From NCBI RefSeq assembly GCF_018070025.1, contig NZ_JAGPYQ010000001.1, positions 2,356,001 through 2,420,000 of the forward strand: a stretch of DNA of 64,000 nt, given 5' to 3'. The position numbers were made by a program, and so were the translations under genes. A model generated the notes under the pieces. It had not been told where the DNA came from. It saw only the letters and a list, made by a program, of their open reading frames with translations, and made no database searches. Origin of the DNA: Streptomyces liliiviolaceus (GTDB lineage Bacteria; Actinomycetota; Actinomycetes; Streptomycetales; Streptomycetaceae). Shown here in pieces: positions 37,287 to 46,476 of this stretch. The stretch's first letter is position 1. Every line of letters starts with the position of its first letter.

Positions 37287-38635
37287 CGTCGGCGCTCCCT
37301 TCGCAGTCGGCGGATGTTGACGATCATCACCGGCATCACCAGGAGCAGCAGCACGATGCCGATCGCGCTGCCGAGCCCCTGGTTGTTGCCGCCGCCGAAG
37401 GACGCGTTGACCAGTTGCAGGGCCAGTACGTTCGCCTCGTCCTTGCTGGGCTGCGGGGCGATGATGAAGACCAGGTCGAAGATCTTCATCACGTTGATCA
37501 TCAGGGTGATCAGGACGACCACGAGGACCGGTGCGAGCAGCGGGACCGTGACCCGGCGGAACACCTGCCACTCGTTGGCCCCGTCGACCCGGGCCGCCTC
37601 CAGCAGATTGCGGTCCACCCCCGCGAGACCGGCCGCGATGAGCACCATCGCGAAACCCGCCCACATCCAGGCGTACGAGCCGATGATGGCCGGGGTGACC
37701 AGGCTCGGGCCCAGCCAGTCGACGCCGTTGTAGGGCTCGGCGAAGTTCGAGGACGGCAGCCGCAGTTGCGCGCCCGCGGCGGACGCCGGCAGCGTGAACG
37801 TACCGTCGTCGCCCGCCTTCGCCGAGGCCACCACCTTTCCGTCCTTGACCGCCTCGACCTTCATGCCCGGCAGCGCCTTCTCGCCCGCGTCGATGGCGCC
37901 CTTCGTGCCGCCGCCGCCCAGCGTGAAGTCCAGCCAGACCGTGCCGGAGACGCCGTCGCCCGAGGTCTTCGCGGCCCTGGCCTCCCCGGGGTCGCCCGGC
38001 ACCTTGTCCGGGGCGATCCCGACCAGCGGGATCAGGACCTGGGAGCCCGCGCCCACCGTGCCCGCCGAGGTGAACGCGCCCCCGCCGGACGCCTTGAGGT
38101 CGCTCTCGGTGGACGGCCGCGCCTTCGGATACACCGACGAGTCGGCGAACGTGTCGTGCACGCCCACCAGCACGGCGTTCGCCACACCCTGGTCCGGGTC
38201 CGCCTCGTACACGAGCCGGAAGATGATGCCCGCGGCGAGCATGGAGATCGCCATCGGCATGAAGATGATGAGCTTGAACGCCGTCGACCAGCGCACCCGT
38301 TCCGTCAGCACGGCGAAGATCAGACCCAGCCCGGTCACCAGCGCCGGGGCGACCGCGACCCAGATCGCCGTGTTCTTCACCGCGGTGAACGTGGCGTCGT
38401 CGCTGAACAGGTCCCCGTAGTTCCCGAGACCCACGAAGCCCGAACCGTCGGCGTCGTACAGACTGCGCCAGACCGAGTACCCGATGGGGTAGACCACGAG
38501 CGCGCCCAGCAGCACGATCGCCGGCAGCAGGAACAGCCCCGCCACCCACCACCGCGTACCGATCACACTCTTGCGTTTGCCGACGGGGGGCACCGGGTTC
38601 GCCGGGCCCCCCGCCGCCGCGACCTGCGACGACAT
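37283..38635 (-). CDS. sugar ABC transporter permease (MalF type) with extra loop domain
   Basis: 450 residues, about 150 longer than the usual six-helix MalF-type permease. Helices: 29-56, 85-110, 119-146, then an inserted domain about 147-300, then 303-330 and the remaining helices, with the EAA loop in NLLEAARVDGANEWQVFRRV. The insert contains SGTVWLDFTLGGGG, GEKALPGMKVEAVKDGKVV and AGDDGTFTLP, a prealbumin-like (CnaB/SdrD-B) repeat pattern. Like the P2 domain of E. coli MalF, it lies in an external loop and could contact the substrate-binding lipoprotein. The start is ATG at 38635, nine bases after the lipoprotein stop. Confidence 0.9.
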   Translation of the reverse strand: MSSQVAAAGGPANPVPPVGKRKSVIGTRWWVAGLFLLPAIVLLGALVVYPIGYSVWRSLYDADGSGFVGLGNYGDLFSDDATFTAVKNTAIWVAVAPALVTGLGLIFAVLTERVRWSTAFKLIIFMPMAISMLAAGIIFRLVYEADPDQGVANAVLVGVHDTFADSSVYPKARPSTESDLKASGGGAFTSAGTVGAGSQVLIPLVGIAPDKVPGDPGEARAAKTSGDGVSGTVWLDFTLGGGGTKGAIDAGEKALPGMKVEAVKDGKVVASAKAGDDGTFTLPASAAGAQLRLPSSNFAEPYNGVDWLGPSLVTPAIIGSYAWMWAGFAMVLIAAGLAGVDRNLLEAARVDGANEWQVFRRVTVPLLAPVLVVVLITLMINVMKIFDLVFIIAPQPSKDEANVLALQLVNASFGGGNNQGLGSAIGIVLLLLVMPVMIVNIRRLRRERRR

Positions 38636-38644
38636 CGGCGGCCG

Positions 38645-40033
38645 TCAGCCCTTGTACGCCTTGGCGGCGGCCGTCTCCAGCTGTTTCTGCGCGCCCGCGA
38701 CGTCGGAGGGGGTCTTCAGGAAGTCCTGGAGCGCCTTCCACTCGCCCGTGCCCTCGGTACCGCCGAAGGCGGCCGGCGCCTGGTCGGACATGTCGAAGCG
38801 GAACGAGTCGCCCGCCTTCAGCAGGGCCTTGCCGATGTCCCGCGTCACGTCGTCCTTGTACTTGTCCGCGTTCATCTCCCTGTTGGGGGAGATGAAGCCG
38901 CCCTGCGCCGCCCAGATCTCGGCCGCGTCGGTGGAGGCCAGGAAGGTCAGCAGGGCCTGCGAGCCCTTGTCGTCCTTCAGCGCCACCGCCACGTCACCGC
39001 CGCTGACCACCGGCGACGCGTCGCCGACCGCCGGGAACGGGAACACCTTGGCGTCCGTGCCGATCTCGGCCTTCGTGTCGGCGTTGATGTTCGCCGCGAC
39101 GAAGTCGCCCTCGAAGACCATCCCCGCGGGCGTGTCACCGGAGAAGGTGTTCGTCACCGACTTCGGGAACTCCGTGCGCAGCGCGCCGGTGTTGCCGCCC
39201 GCGATCAGGTCGTTCTTGCCCCACAGCTGGGCCAGCGTGGTCAGTGCCTCCTTCACGGACGGATCCGTCCACTTGATCTCGTGCTTGGCCAACTGGTCGT
39301 ACTTCTCCGGGCCCGCCTGCGAGAGATAGACGTTCTCGAACCAGTCGGTGAGCGTCCAGCCGTCCTGCCCGCCGATGGACACCGCGGGCGAACCCGCGTC
39401 CGACAGGGTCTGCGCGGTCTGCACGAACTCGTCCCAGGTCTTGGGCTCCGCGGTGATGCCCGCCGCCTCGAACGCCGCCGTGTTGTACCAGACCAGCGAC
39501 TTGTTGGCGGCCTTCGCGTAGACGCCGTACTGCTCGCCCTCGTACGCCCCCAGGTCCTGCCAGCCCTTGGAGAAGTTCTTGTCGAGCTGCGCCTTCGCCT
39601 CGGCGCCCATCGGCTTGACCCAGCCCTTCTCGGCGAACTGGTGGAGCACACCGACCTGCGGGAGGAACGCCACGTTCGGCGGTTTGCCGCCCTCGATCTT
39701 CGTGCCGAGGAACGTGGAGGTGTTGTTGCCGGTCGGTACGTAGGCGACCTCCGCGCCCGTCCGCTTCTCGAACTCGTCCAGGACCTTGGTGAAGTTGTCC
39801 TGCTCGGGGCCGGTCCACACGGCCGCGACCTCAAGCTTCTGCCCGTCGAGCTTGGGGAGTTGCACGCTGGAGGCGGCGCCGGTGCCGGTGTCGCCGCCGT
39901 CGTCCTTCTTGTCGTCGTCACCGCCGCATGCCGTGAGCGTGAGTGCCATCGCCCCCGCGACGACGGCGGCCGCGGCCTTCGCGGCGCCGCTCCTCCTGTG
40001 CGACCTGCTGATACGAAGAGTGCTGCTGCGCAT
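38645..40033 (-). CDS. sugar-binding lipoprotein of ABC transporter
   Basis: 462 residues. Lipoprotein signal peptide with lipobox LTAC (Cys36), then an acidic Gly-rich linker and a cluster 1 solute-binding fold: LEVAAVWTGPEQDNFTKVLD, FEKRTGAEVAYVPTGN, PPNVAFLPQ, YGVYAKAANKSLVWYNTAAF, SGGDVAVALKDDKGSQALL and WAAQGGFISPNREM. It is the external receptor for the permease pair downstream. The sequence resembles alpha-glucoside and other oligosaccharide receptors (AglE/ThuE type), but the ligand cannot be read from sequence. The start is ATG at 40033. First gene of the operon. Confidence 0.93.
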   Translation of the reverse strand: MRSSTLRISRSHRRSGAAKAAAAVVAGAMALTLTACGGDDDKKDDGGDTGTGAASSVQLPKLDGQKLEVAAVWTGPEQDNFTKVLDEFEKRTGAEVAYVPTGNNTSTFLGTKIEGGKPPNVAFLPQVGVLHQFAEKGWVKPMGAEAKAQLDKNFSKGWQDLGAYEGEQYGVYAKAANKSLVWYNTAAFEAAGITAEPKTWDEFVQTAQTLSDAGSPAVSIGGQDGWTLTDWFENVYLSQAGPEKYDQLAKHEIKWTDPSVKEALTTLAQLWGKNDLIAGGNTGALRTEFPKSVTNTFSGDTPAGMVFEGDFVAANINADTKAEIGTDAKVFPFPAVGDASPVVSGGDVAVALKDDKGSQALLTFLASTDAAEIWAAQGGFISPNREMNADKYKDDVTRDIGKALLKAGDSFRFDMSDQAPAAFGGTEGTGEWKALQDFLKTPSDVAGAQKQLETAAAKAYKG

Positions 40034-40257
40034 GGTGTGCCCCGTTCTCCGTCGAACGTCCGAGGTCCTGCCCGTGCGCTCTTGGTCTACGCCCGTGCGC
40101 TCGGCGTCGGCAAGGGCGCCTGCGCTGTCAAGGCCGTGATCGTGACCGCGTCGTGACGTGGGCAGTTGGGCAGTTGGGCTTTGGGCGGCACCCACCACGG
40201 GGCTGAGCCCTGAGCGGCTCCCACCACGGGGCTGCGCCCCGGGACCCGGGGGTGTGT

Positions 40258-40403
40258 TGTCGGGTGCGGGCCGGTGGGGGCTGGTCGCGCAGTTCCCCGC
40301 GCCCCTGACGGGCGGGGCTGCGCCCCTTGCCGTTTTCAGCCTGTCCGGCGTTTGAGGACGAGCGTGTTCAGCGCGATGGGGGGTTTGGGGGCGCAGCCCC
40401 CAA
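40258..40403. repeat. extragenic repeats between the FHA/FtsK gene and the sugar operon
   Basis: In the gene-free stretch 40034-40409 one full core lies at 40286-40306 with its GGGTGCGGGCCGGTGGGGGC lead, followed by GTCCGGCGTTTGAGGACG of the second element. A hairpin TTGGGGGC-GCA-GCCCCCAA at 40385-40403, just beyond the stop of the minus-strand FHA gene, may serve as its terminator. Closer to the lipoprotein start, a TTGACA (minus, 40131-40126) is visible without a matching -10. Confidence 0.75.
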
Positions 40404-40409
40404 GTGGGG

Positions 40410-43400
40410 TTACAGGAGGGAGGGGACCTCTGCCGCCGAGACCGAGCGGGAGGCTCGTTCCAGGGCGCTGGCCAGCAGGGCCAAGTCCGTCGGACCGTTG
40501 CCCAGTTCACGCACGGGCCGCCGCGCGGGCGGATCCCCCATCCGCGCCCACTCAAGCGGCACGACCGTGGGCCGCAGCGTCGCCGTACGGGGAATACGCC
40601 CCGTCACCCGCCCGCCCTGGAACGGCACGGACCGCCCACCCGGCCCAGCCGCCCCGAGCCTGCCCCGCCCGGGCGACGGCTCCTCCGCCCCCACCCCCGG
40701 CGCTTCGAGCACCACCCGCAGCCCGGCCCGCCGGGCCAGCTCCGTCTCGTCCGTGCGGGCCCCGCCCCCGGTGGCCGCCACCAGATGCACCCCGAGCCGC
40801 TCACCGTCCCGGGCGACCCCCTCCAGGGCCCGTACGACGGACCCGGCGGCCGGGCGCCCGGGGGACCCCAGCGCGGGGGACAGCAGCGCGTCCAGGTCGT
40901 CGACGACCACGACGAGCCGGGGCAGCGGCGGCCCCGCGTCCGGACGGGGCCGGGCCGCGGCGGGCCGCAGCCGCAGCGTCGAACTGGACATCGTCTCGAT
41001 GTCCCCGGCACCGGCCGGAGCGGACGCCCCGGACGTGGAACCCCCCGACCGCTGCGCGACGACCCGGCGCGGCCCCTCCCGGCCGGCGTGCCACTCGGTG
41101 AAGTCGAGACGCCCGAGCAGCTCGGCCCGCCGCTTCAGCTCGGCGGACAGGGACTGCGCGAACTCCCGCATGCGTACGGGGTCGTGGGCGCCCAGATGCG
41201 TCGTGACGTGCGGCAGGTCCGTACAGACCTGAAGCCCGTCCCCGCGCGCCGCCGAACCACCGGAACCGGTGCCGTCCCGCCCGTCGACCAGCACGATCCC
41301 GAGCCGGTCGGGCCGCTCCGCGGCGGCGAGCGACGCGGCGACGGAACGCAACAGCTCCGTACGCCCGCTGCCCGGCGGGCCCTCGATCAGCAGATGCGGG
41401 CCCTCGCCCACGAGGTCGACCCCGACGGGACCGCGCGGCCCGGCGCCGAGCACGGCCGTGGCCCGGCCCCCGAACGCCTCCGGGTCGTCGGCCGCGTCCG
41501 CCCAACGCGCCATCAGGGACGCCGGGGTCGCCCGCGCCAGGCCCAACTCGTCCAGCAGCCGCGCGGTCTGCGGCAGGGGAGCGGACACGCGGGTGTGCCG
41601 CTCACCGGCCCCGCCCTCCGCGCGCAGCGGCGCCAGGGCCCGGGCGAAGCGCTCGGCCCACGCCATGGAGACCGCGTCCACCGCGGCGACCGTGCCATGG
41701 CCGACGGGCCCGCCCGAGGAACCCGGAGAAGCCGGAGAACCGGAAGAACCCGCGGAAGCAGCCGAGGTGCCCGACGGGCCGTGGGGCTGTGTCGCGGGCG
41801 CCACGCGCAGCAGCCGCAGGGCCGTCGCCACATCCCCGCTGAGCAGCGCGACCGCCCCGCACGCGCGGAACGCGGGCGCCACCGCACAGGCCGCCTCGTA
41901 CGTGTCGATCACGGGCGAGGAGGGCGACGCGGCCGGTGTCTCGGCGAGACAGATGACATGGATGCCGACCTGGGGACCCTCGGCCGCGAGCCGCGACACG
42001 GCGTCCCGCACACCGGCCGACCCGGGGTCCCCGTCCACCACGACGACGGTGCGGGGACCGGACCATCCGCTCTCGGCCGGATGGTCGGACCGGGCCCAGG
42101 AAGGCCGTCCGGCCCTTTCCCGCGCCTCACCGGCCTGGCTGCCGCTGCGGGGGAGTCCCAGGTGGGTGACGTTCGGGTCGCGGACGAGCGGATGGCTCCC
42201 GGGGGCGGGCACACCGGAGGCGTCCCGGCCGGGTCCCGTCCCGGCGTCCGCCGGGTTCCTCGGGCGCGGCGCGAAGGCCCCGCTGTCGTCCGGCGAGCCC
42301 GTGCCGAGCCGGTGCCCGTGGCCCCGCTCGGCGGCCCGCCCCGTCTCCGTCAGGTGGTCCTCCAGACGCCGGACCAGCTCCTCCGTGCGCGCTGTCGCCT
42401 GTTCGCGGTCGTAGGCCAGCAGGAGGCGGCAGTCCTGGCCGTGGGTGGGGCGCAGGTGGGGCAGCCAGCCGAGCCACGACCACTCGGCGACGCGCTCCTC
42501 CAGGGAACGCGAGCGGTCCGTGCTGAGGAGGGTGATCTCCAGCGAGTCGGGGGAGTGCAGCGCGGCGAGCTGCGCCACCACCGCGCGCGCGAGTCCCGAC
42601 AGACGCTCGCGCGGTCCGGCCAGGCCCAGCGCCCCGACCTCGCGCAGCCCGGCGGTCACCGGGACCGCGGACAGCAGTCCGGAGCCGTCGGGTGTGCTCC
42701 GGTCCGCCGTGCCCAGCCGGACCGTGAGGGTCTCCTGGTGTCCCGGTTCGCGCTCCCACAGCCGCGGTCCCGGGCCGAGCGCCGCCAGCAGCAGCGCGGC
42801 CGGATCGGGCCATCGCTCGGGCGCGGGCACACCCAGGGCGACGGGCTCGGCGAACGGTGCCTCGTACGAGTCGTACTCGGCCTCGTCGCCGTACTGGTCC
42901 TCGCTCCGGGACCCCGCCAGCCGGCGGGCCCACGCGGAGAGTCCGCGCTTGCGCGCGGTGCGCGGCACGGGTGTCCCCCGGAGGGGAGTGCCCTTCCGCT
43001 TGCCCTCGCCCGGTCCCTGGACGCCGGGTCCCGGGTCCTCCTCGTACGCCTCCCCGCGGTCCCCGTACTCGACCCGGTCCCCGTGGTCCCCGTGCTCGAT
43101 CCGGGGCGCCCCGCCCTGGCCCGGCACCACGTGCGCTCCCGCAGGCAGGTGCTCCTGGGTGCCGGGGGCCCCGCTCCCGGCGGAGCCCCACCCGGCGGTG
43201 CCGTAACCGTGATGGGTCTCGGAGGTGGGCGGCGCGACACCGGAGCGGGAACCGCCGGTGCTCCGGGCATCCCCGGAGCCCGCGGCGCCCCTGGAGCCGA
43301 GCGCGGAGTCCTCGCCGCGCGCACGAGGCACCCTCGCGCCCCCGGCGCCCGCGTCGTCCGACCGGGACCCGGACCGGGCCCCGGAGCGGGAGGGAGCTCC

Positions 43401-44183
43401 GGATCCGGCCTCCGCCGCCCCACCGGAAACGGCCGGATCTCGCCCCTGATCCTGTCCCGCGCCCGGGCCCGTGCCCTCGCCCCGTGCCTGCCCCTGTGTC
43501 TGCCGCTGTCCGTGTCCCGCTCCGGAGCGTCCTGAAGCGGCCCCCGCCGGCACCACCCGTACATGCCCCTCGCCGTCCGGTGCGGTCTCCAGGATGTCGG
43601 CCGGTTCGCCCGCCGGGGCCAGCAGCAGGGCCGACTCGCCCACCCGCAGCAGCGCGCCCGGCGCGAAGCGCACCGGGCGCTCGCCCACGCGCCTGCCGTC
43701 CAGCACCGTGCCGTTCGTGGAGCCCAGGTCCGCCACCGAGACATGGCCGTCCGCCGCGACCGTCACGGCGCAGTGCAGCCGGGAGACGTCCGGGTCGTCC
43801 AGCGGTACGTCGGCGTCGGCGGAGCGGCCGATGTCGATCCGGCCGCCGTGCAGCAGATGGACGCCGCCGGCGTCGGGCCCGGCGACCACGCGCAGCTGGG
43901 CCGCCGCGGGGTCGACGTCGGGGCCGGGCTGCGCGGGGGACCCCAGGGACAGCACGGCGCCGTCCATCAGGGGAGGCTCACCCAGCGTGCAGCGCTGTGC
44001 GTCGAGCCGCTCCGCCTCCGCGTACAGCACCCCGGGGCCCTCGCCCCCGACCGCCGAGGCGAGGCCGGAGGCCACCGCCGCGAGCGCGGTCCCGGCGGGT
44101 GCCGTGACCAGCACGTCGCAGGACGCGGGGCGTCCGTCGGGGCGCGTCCCCAGCGGGTCTACGACGGTCAGCCGGATCTGCAT
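40410..44183 (-). CDS. FHA-domain FtsK/SpoIIIE (EssC/EccC-like) protein
   Basis: 1257 residues from the ATG at 44183. Residues 1-85 resemble an N-terminal ubiquitin-like or FHA-like domain. A true FHA domain spans about 97-175, with GRS (119-121), SRLH (134-137) and GSTNGT, which bind phosphothreonine. A disordered Gly/Ser/Arg-rich linker runs about 205-440. Then come EccC/EssC-like segments: PDPAALLLAALGPGPRLWER, HSPDSLEITLLST and EWSWLGWLPHLRP. An ATPase fold follows in which Walker A is GPPGSGRT (Arg941 in place of the lysine), with Walker B LVVVVDDLDALL. The FHA-plus-FtsK order is that of EssC of Gram-positive type VII secretion. No WXG100 gene is nearby. It is divergent from the kinase pkaA, whose phosphothreonines it may read. 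Confidence 0.85.
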   Translation of the reverse strand: MQIRLTVVDPLGTRPDGRPASCDVLVTAPAGTALAAVASGLASAVGGEGPGVLYAEAERLDAQRCTLGEPPLMDGAVLSLGSPAQPGPDVDPAAAQLRVVAGPDAGGVHLLHGGRIDIGRSADADVPLDDPDVSRLHCAVTVAADGHVSVADLGSTNGTVLDGRRVGERPVRFAPGALLRVGESALLLAPAGEPADILETAPDGEGHVRVVPAGAASGRSGAGHGQRQTQGQARGEGTGPGAGQDQGRDPAVSGGAAEAGSGAPSRSGARSGSRSDDAGAGGARVPRARGEDSALGSRGAAGSGDARSTGGSRSGVAPPTSETHHGYGTAGWGSAGSGAPGTQEHLPAGAHVVPGQGGAPRIEHGDHGDRVEYGDRGEAYEEDPGPGVQGPGEGKRKGTPLRGTPVPRTARKRGLSAWARRLAGSRSEDQYGDEAEYDSYEAPFAEPVALGVPAPERWPDPAALLLAALGPGPRLWEREPGHQETLTVRLGTADRSTPDGSGLLSAVPVTAGLREVGALGLAGPRERLSGLARAVVAQLAALHSPDSLEITLLSTDRSRSLEERVAEWSWLGWLPHLRPTHGQDCRLLLAYDREQATARTEELVRRLEDHLTETGRAAERGHGHRLGTGSPDDSGAFAPRPRNPADAGTGPGRDASGVPAPGSHPLVRDPNVTHLGLPRSGSQAGEARERAGRPSWARSDHPAESGWSGPRTVVVVDGDPGSAGVRDAVSRLAAEGPQVGIHVICLAETPAASPSSPVIDTYEAACAVAPAFRACGAVALLSGDVATALRLLRVAPATQPHGPSGTSAASAGSSGSPASPGSSGGPVGHGTVAAVDAVSMAWAERFARALAPLRAEGGAGERHTRVSAPLPQTARLLDELGLARATPASLMARWADAADDPEAFGGRATAVLGAGPRGPVGVDLVGEGPHLLIEGPPGSGRTELLRSVAASLAAAERPDRLGIVLVDGRDGTGSGGSAARGDGLQVCTDLPHVTTHLGAHDPVRMREFAQSLSAELKRRAELLGRLDFTEWHAGREGPRRVVAQRSGGSTSGASAPAGAGDIETMSSSTLRLRPAAARPRPDAGPPLPRLVVVVDDLDALLSPALGSPGRPAAGSVVRALEGVARDGERLGVHLVAATGGGARTDETELARRAGLRVVLEAPGVGAEEPSPGRGRLGAAGPGGRSVPFQGGRVTGRIPRTATLRPTVVPLEWARMGDPPARRPVRELGNGPTDLALLASALERASRSVSAAEVPSLL

Positions 44184-44337
44184 CGCCGTCAGCGGTCCCT
44201 TCTGTCGCGGGCGCCCGCGACGGGGCTCACCCGCGGTCCCCACCGCGGATTCCCCCACCGCGCACGGGCACGTCGGCCAGTACGGAAAGCATCCTCGCAC
44301 CTGATACTGACAACACGCCCGCACTCCGCAAGCAAGT

Positions 44338-44409
44338 GATCTTGATTGGTCGGCTCTGCCCGCAAAAGTGCCTGACCAATGCCCGGTTGAGATCGGTCAC
44401 GTCAAGATC
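44338..44409. promoter_or_regulatory. nested inverted repeats in the FHA/pkaA divergent region
   Basis: GATCTTGA (44338-44345) pairs with TCAAGATC (44402-44409), and inside it TTGGTC (44346-44351) pairs with GACCAA (44374-44379). The 425-bp gap between divergent genes otherwise shows no gene. This could be an operator or an RNA fold; the function is unknown. Confidence 0.4.
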
Positions 44410-44608
44410 CGGCAACCAAAACACCCAAAGCGAGCGTCTTTTCATCGAACACATACGGGAAAGCCCCACGTAATGCATGGGTGGACGGGACTGAGAAAAC
44501 CGCAGTGCGACGACAACCCGGAGCCGTGTTCGGCGGCATTACAGTGGGTCGGAACCACCCGTAGCACGGTGGACGGACCAGCCAAGCAAGCAGCAGGGAG
44601 CGCATGAC

Positions 44609-46306
44609 GTGCGGCCGGTAGGCAGCAAGTACCTCCTGGAGGAGCCGCTCGGACGCGGCGCCACGGGCACCGTCTGGCGGGCCAGCCAGCGCGAGGCGGC
44701 GGGCGCCGAGGCGGCCGTGGCAGGTCAGCCCGGTGAGACCGTGGCGATCAAGGTCCTCAAGGAGGAGCTCGCCAGCGATCCCGACATCGTGATGCGGTTC
44801 CTGCGGGAGCGCTCCGTCCTGCTCCGGCTGACCCACCCGAACATCGTGCGCGTACGCGACCTGGTGGTCGAGGGCGATCTGCTGGCGCTGGTCATGGACC
44901 TGATCGACGGTCCCGACCTGCACCGCTATCTGCGCGAGAACGGCCCGTTCTCGCCGGTCGCCGCGGCCCTGCTCACCGCCCAGGTCGCCGACGCGCTCGC
45001 CGCCAGCCATGCCGACGGAGTCGTGCACCGCGACCTGAAACCGGCGAACGTCCTGCTCCAGCAGCTCAACGGCCAGATGCACCCGATGCTGACGGACTTC
45101 GGCATCGCCCGCCTCGCCGACTCCCCGGGCCTGACCCGCACCCACGAGTTCGTCGGCACGCCCGCGTACGTGGCGCCCGAGTCCGCCGAGGGCCGCCCGC
45201 AGACCTCCGCCGTCGACATCTACGGCGCCGGAATCATGCTGTACGAGCTGGTCACCGGCCGTCCGCCGTTCGGTGGCGGCTCCGCTCTCGAAGTCCTGCA
45301 CCAGCACCTGAGCGCCGAGCCGCGCCGCCCCTCCACGGTCCCCGACCCGCTGTGGACCGTCATAGAGCGCTGCCTGCGCAAGAACCCCGACGAGCGGCCC
45401 AGCGCGGAGAACCTCGCCCGCGGTCTGCGTACGGTCGCCGAGGGCATCGGGGTGCACGCGAACTCCGCGCAGATCGCCGCCGCCGAGGCCGTGGGCGTAC
45501 TCCTCGCCCCGGACCCCGCCCCCGCCGCCGTACCGGGCGAGTTCGGCGCCGCCGACCCCACCCAGGTGCTCCCGCAGGGCGCCGCCTCGTACGACCCGAA
45601 CGGCGCGACCAGCGTCCTGCCGCACGCCGGCGCGGGCGCGGCCGACCCCACGGCCGTACTGCCCCACCGAGGCGCGGCCGACCCGACGGCCGTGATGCCG
45701 CCGGTGCCGCCGAACCAGCCCGGGGCGGGCCCCGAGGACCCGCACCCCTGGCAGAACCAGCTGCGCGCGGCCCGCGACCGCAACGAGGCGACGCAGGTGC
45801 AGTCGTACCTCGACCCGAACGAGGACCCGCTGCGCCGCCGCCCGCAGCGGCAGGTCTCCCGGCCGCCCCAGCAGCAGCCGCAGCAGCCGCCGCCCCAGCA
45901 GCCGCAGCAGCGCGGACAGCGCAGGCAGCGCAACCAGCAGCCGCAGAACCAGCAGGGGTACGGCTACCCCCAGCAGGGCGGGCAGCAGGGTTACGCCCCG
46001 CAGCAGCAGGCCCCCCAGCCCCAGCGGTACTCCGCGCCGCCGCAGCAGCCCCAGCAGCCCGCGCCGCGTCCGCAGCGCGAGCCCCGGCAGCGCAGCGCCA
46101 ACCCGATGAAGATCCCCGGACTCGGCTGCCTCAAGGGCTGCCTGTTCACGATCGTCATCCTGTTCGCGGCCGGCTGGGCGATCTGGGAGTTCAGCCCCCT
46201 CCAGGACTGGATCGGCACGTCCAAGGGGTACTGGGAGCAGCTGTCGGACTGGTTCAGCACGGTCTCCGGATGGGTCGAGAAGATCGGCGGAGGGTCCGGC
46301 AACTAG
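44609..46306 (+). CDS. pkaA: membrane Ser/Thr protein kinase PkaA
   Basis: 565 residues, GTG start at 44609 after AGGGAG. Kinase domain about 5-270: glycine loop LGRGATGTVW, VAIKVL lysine, HRDLKPANV catalytic loop, LTDFGIARL, the TRTHEFVGTPAYVAPE activation segment, and DIYGAGIMLYELVTG. Residues about 310-390 carry repeated AADPT-x-VLP motifs (three or four copies) that look like threonine phosphorylation sites. Then follows a Pro/Gln-rich stretch, and a membrane helix CLFTIVILFAAGWAIWEF near 515-535 leaves a short external tail. No PASTA domain. It matches Streptomyces PkaA by position and architecture. It probably phosphorylates itself and proteins recognised by the divergent FHA protein. 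Confidence 0.92.
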   Translation: MRPVGSKYLLEEPLGRGATGTVWRASQREAAGAEAAVAGQPGETVAIKVLKEELASDPDIVMRFLRERSVLLRLTHPNIVRVRDLVVEGDLLALVMDLIDGPDLHRYLRENGPFSPVAAALLTAQVADALAASHADGVVHRDLKPANVLLQQLNGQMHPMLTDFGIARLADSPGLTRTHEFVGTPAYVAPESAEGRPQTSAVDIYGAGIMLYELVTGRPPFGGGSALEVLHQHLSAEPRRPSTVPDPLWTVIERCLRKNPDERPSAENLARGLRTVAEGIGVHANSAQIAAAEAVGVLLAPDPAPAAVPGEFGAADPTQVLPQGAASYDPNGATSVLPHAGAGAADPTAVLPHRGAADPTAVMPPVPPNQPGAGPEDPHPWQNQLRAARDRNEATQVQSYLDPNEDPLRRRPQRQVSRPPQQQPQQPPPQQPQQRGQRRQRNQQPQNQQGYGYPQQGGQQGYAPQQQAPQPQRYSAPPQQPQQPAPRPQREPRQRSANPMKIPGLGCLKGCLFTIVILFAAGWAIWEFSPLQDWIGTSKGYWEQLSDWFSTVSGWVEKIGGGSGN

Positions 46307-46476
46307 GACCCCGCCCGCCCCTGGGCTTTCCACGAGGTCGCTCCCTCGGAATCCCCGGAATCGCGCTGCGGTTCTGGGGATTTGTCGACACCTGGGGGGT
46401 GATTTCCGTCCCGGAAGTGAAGGTTGGTGCTCCGGGCGCGTAGTTTTATCGCCAACACGCGCCCGTAGGAGCAGTC

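Noticed and set aside
34458..40156. Two long plus-strand open frames opposite the TagF-like and sugar ABC genes
   Set aside because: They are antisense shadows; the minus-strand products carry clear domains and ribosome binding sites.
40404..43535. 1043-codon plus-strand open frame over the FHA/FtsK gene
   Set aside because: Arginine, glycine and proline-rich shadow without motifs; the minus strand has the FHA and FtsK-like domains.
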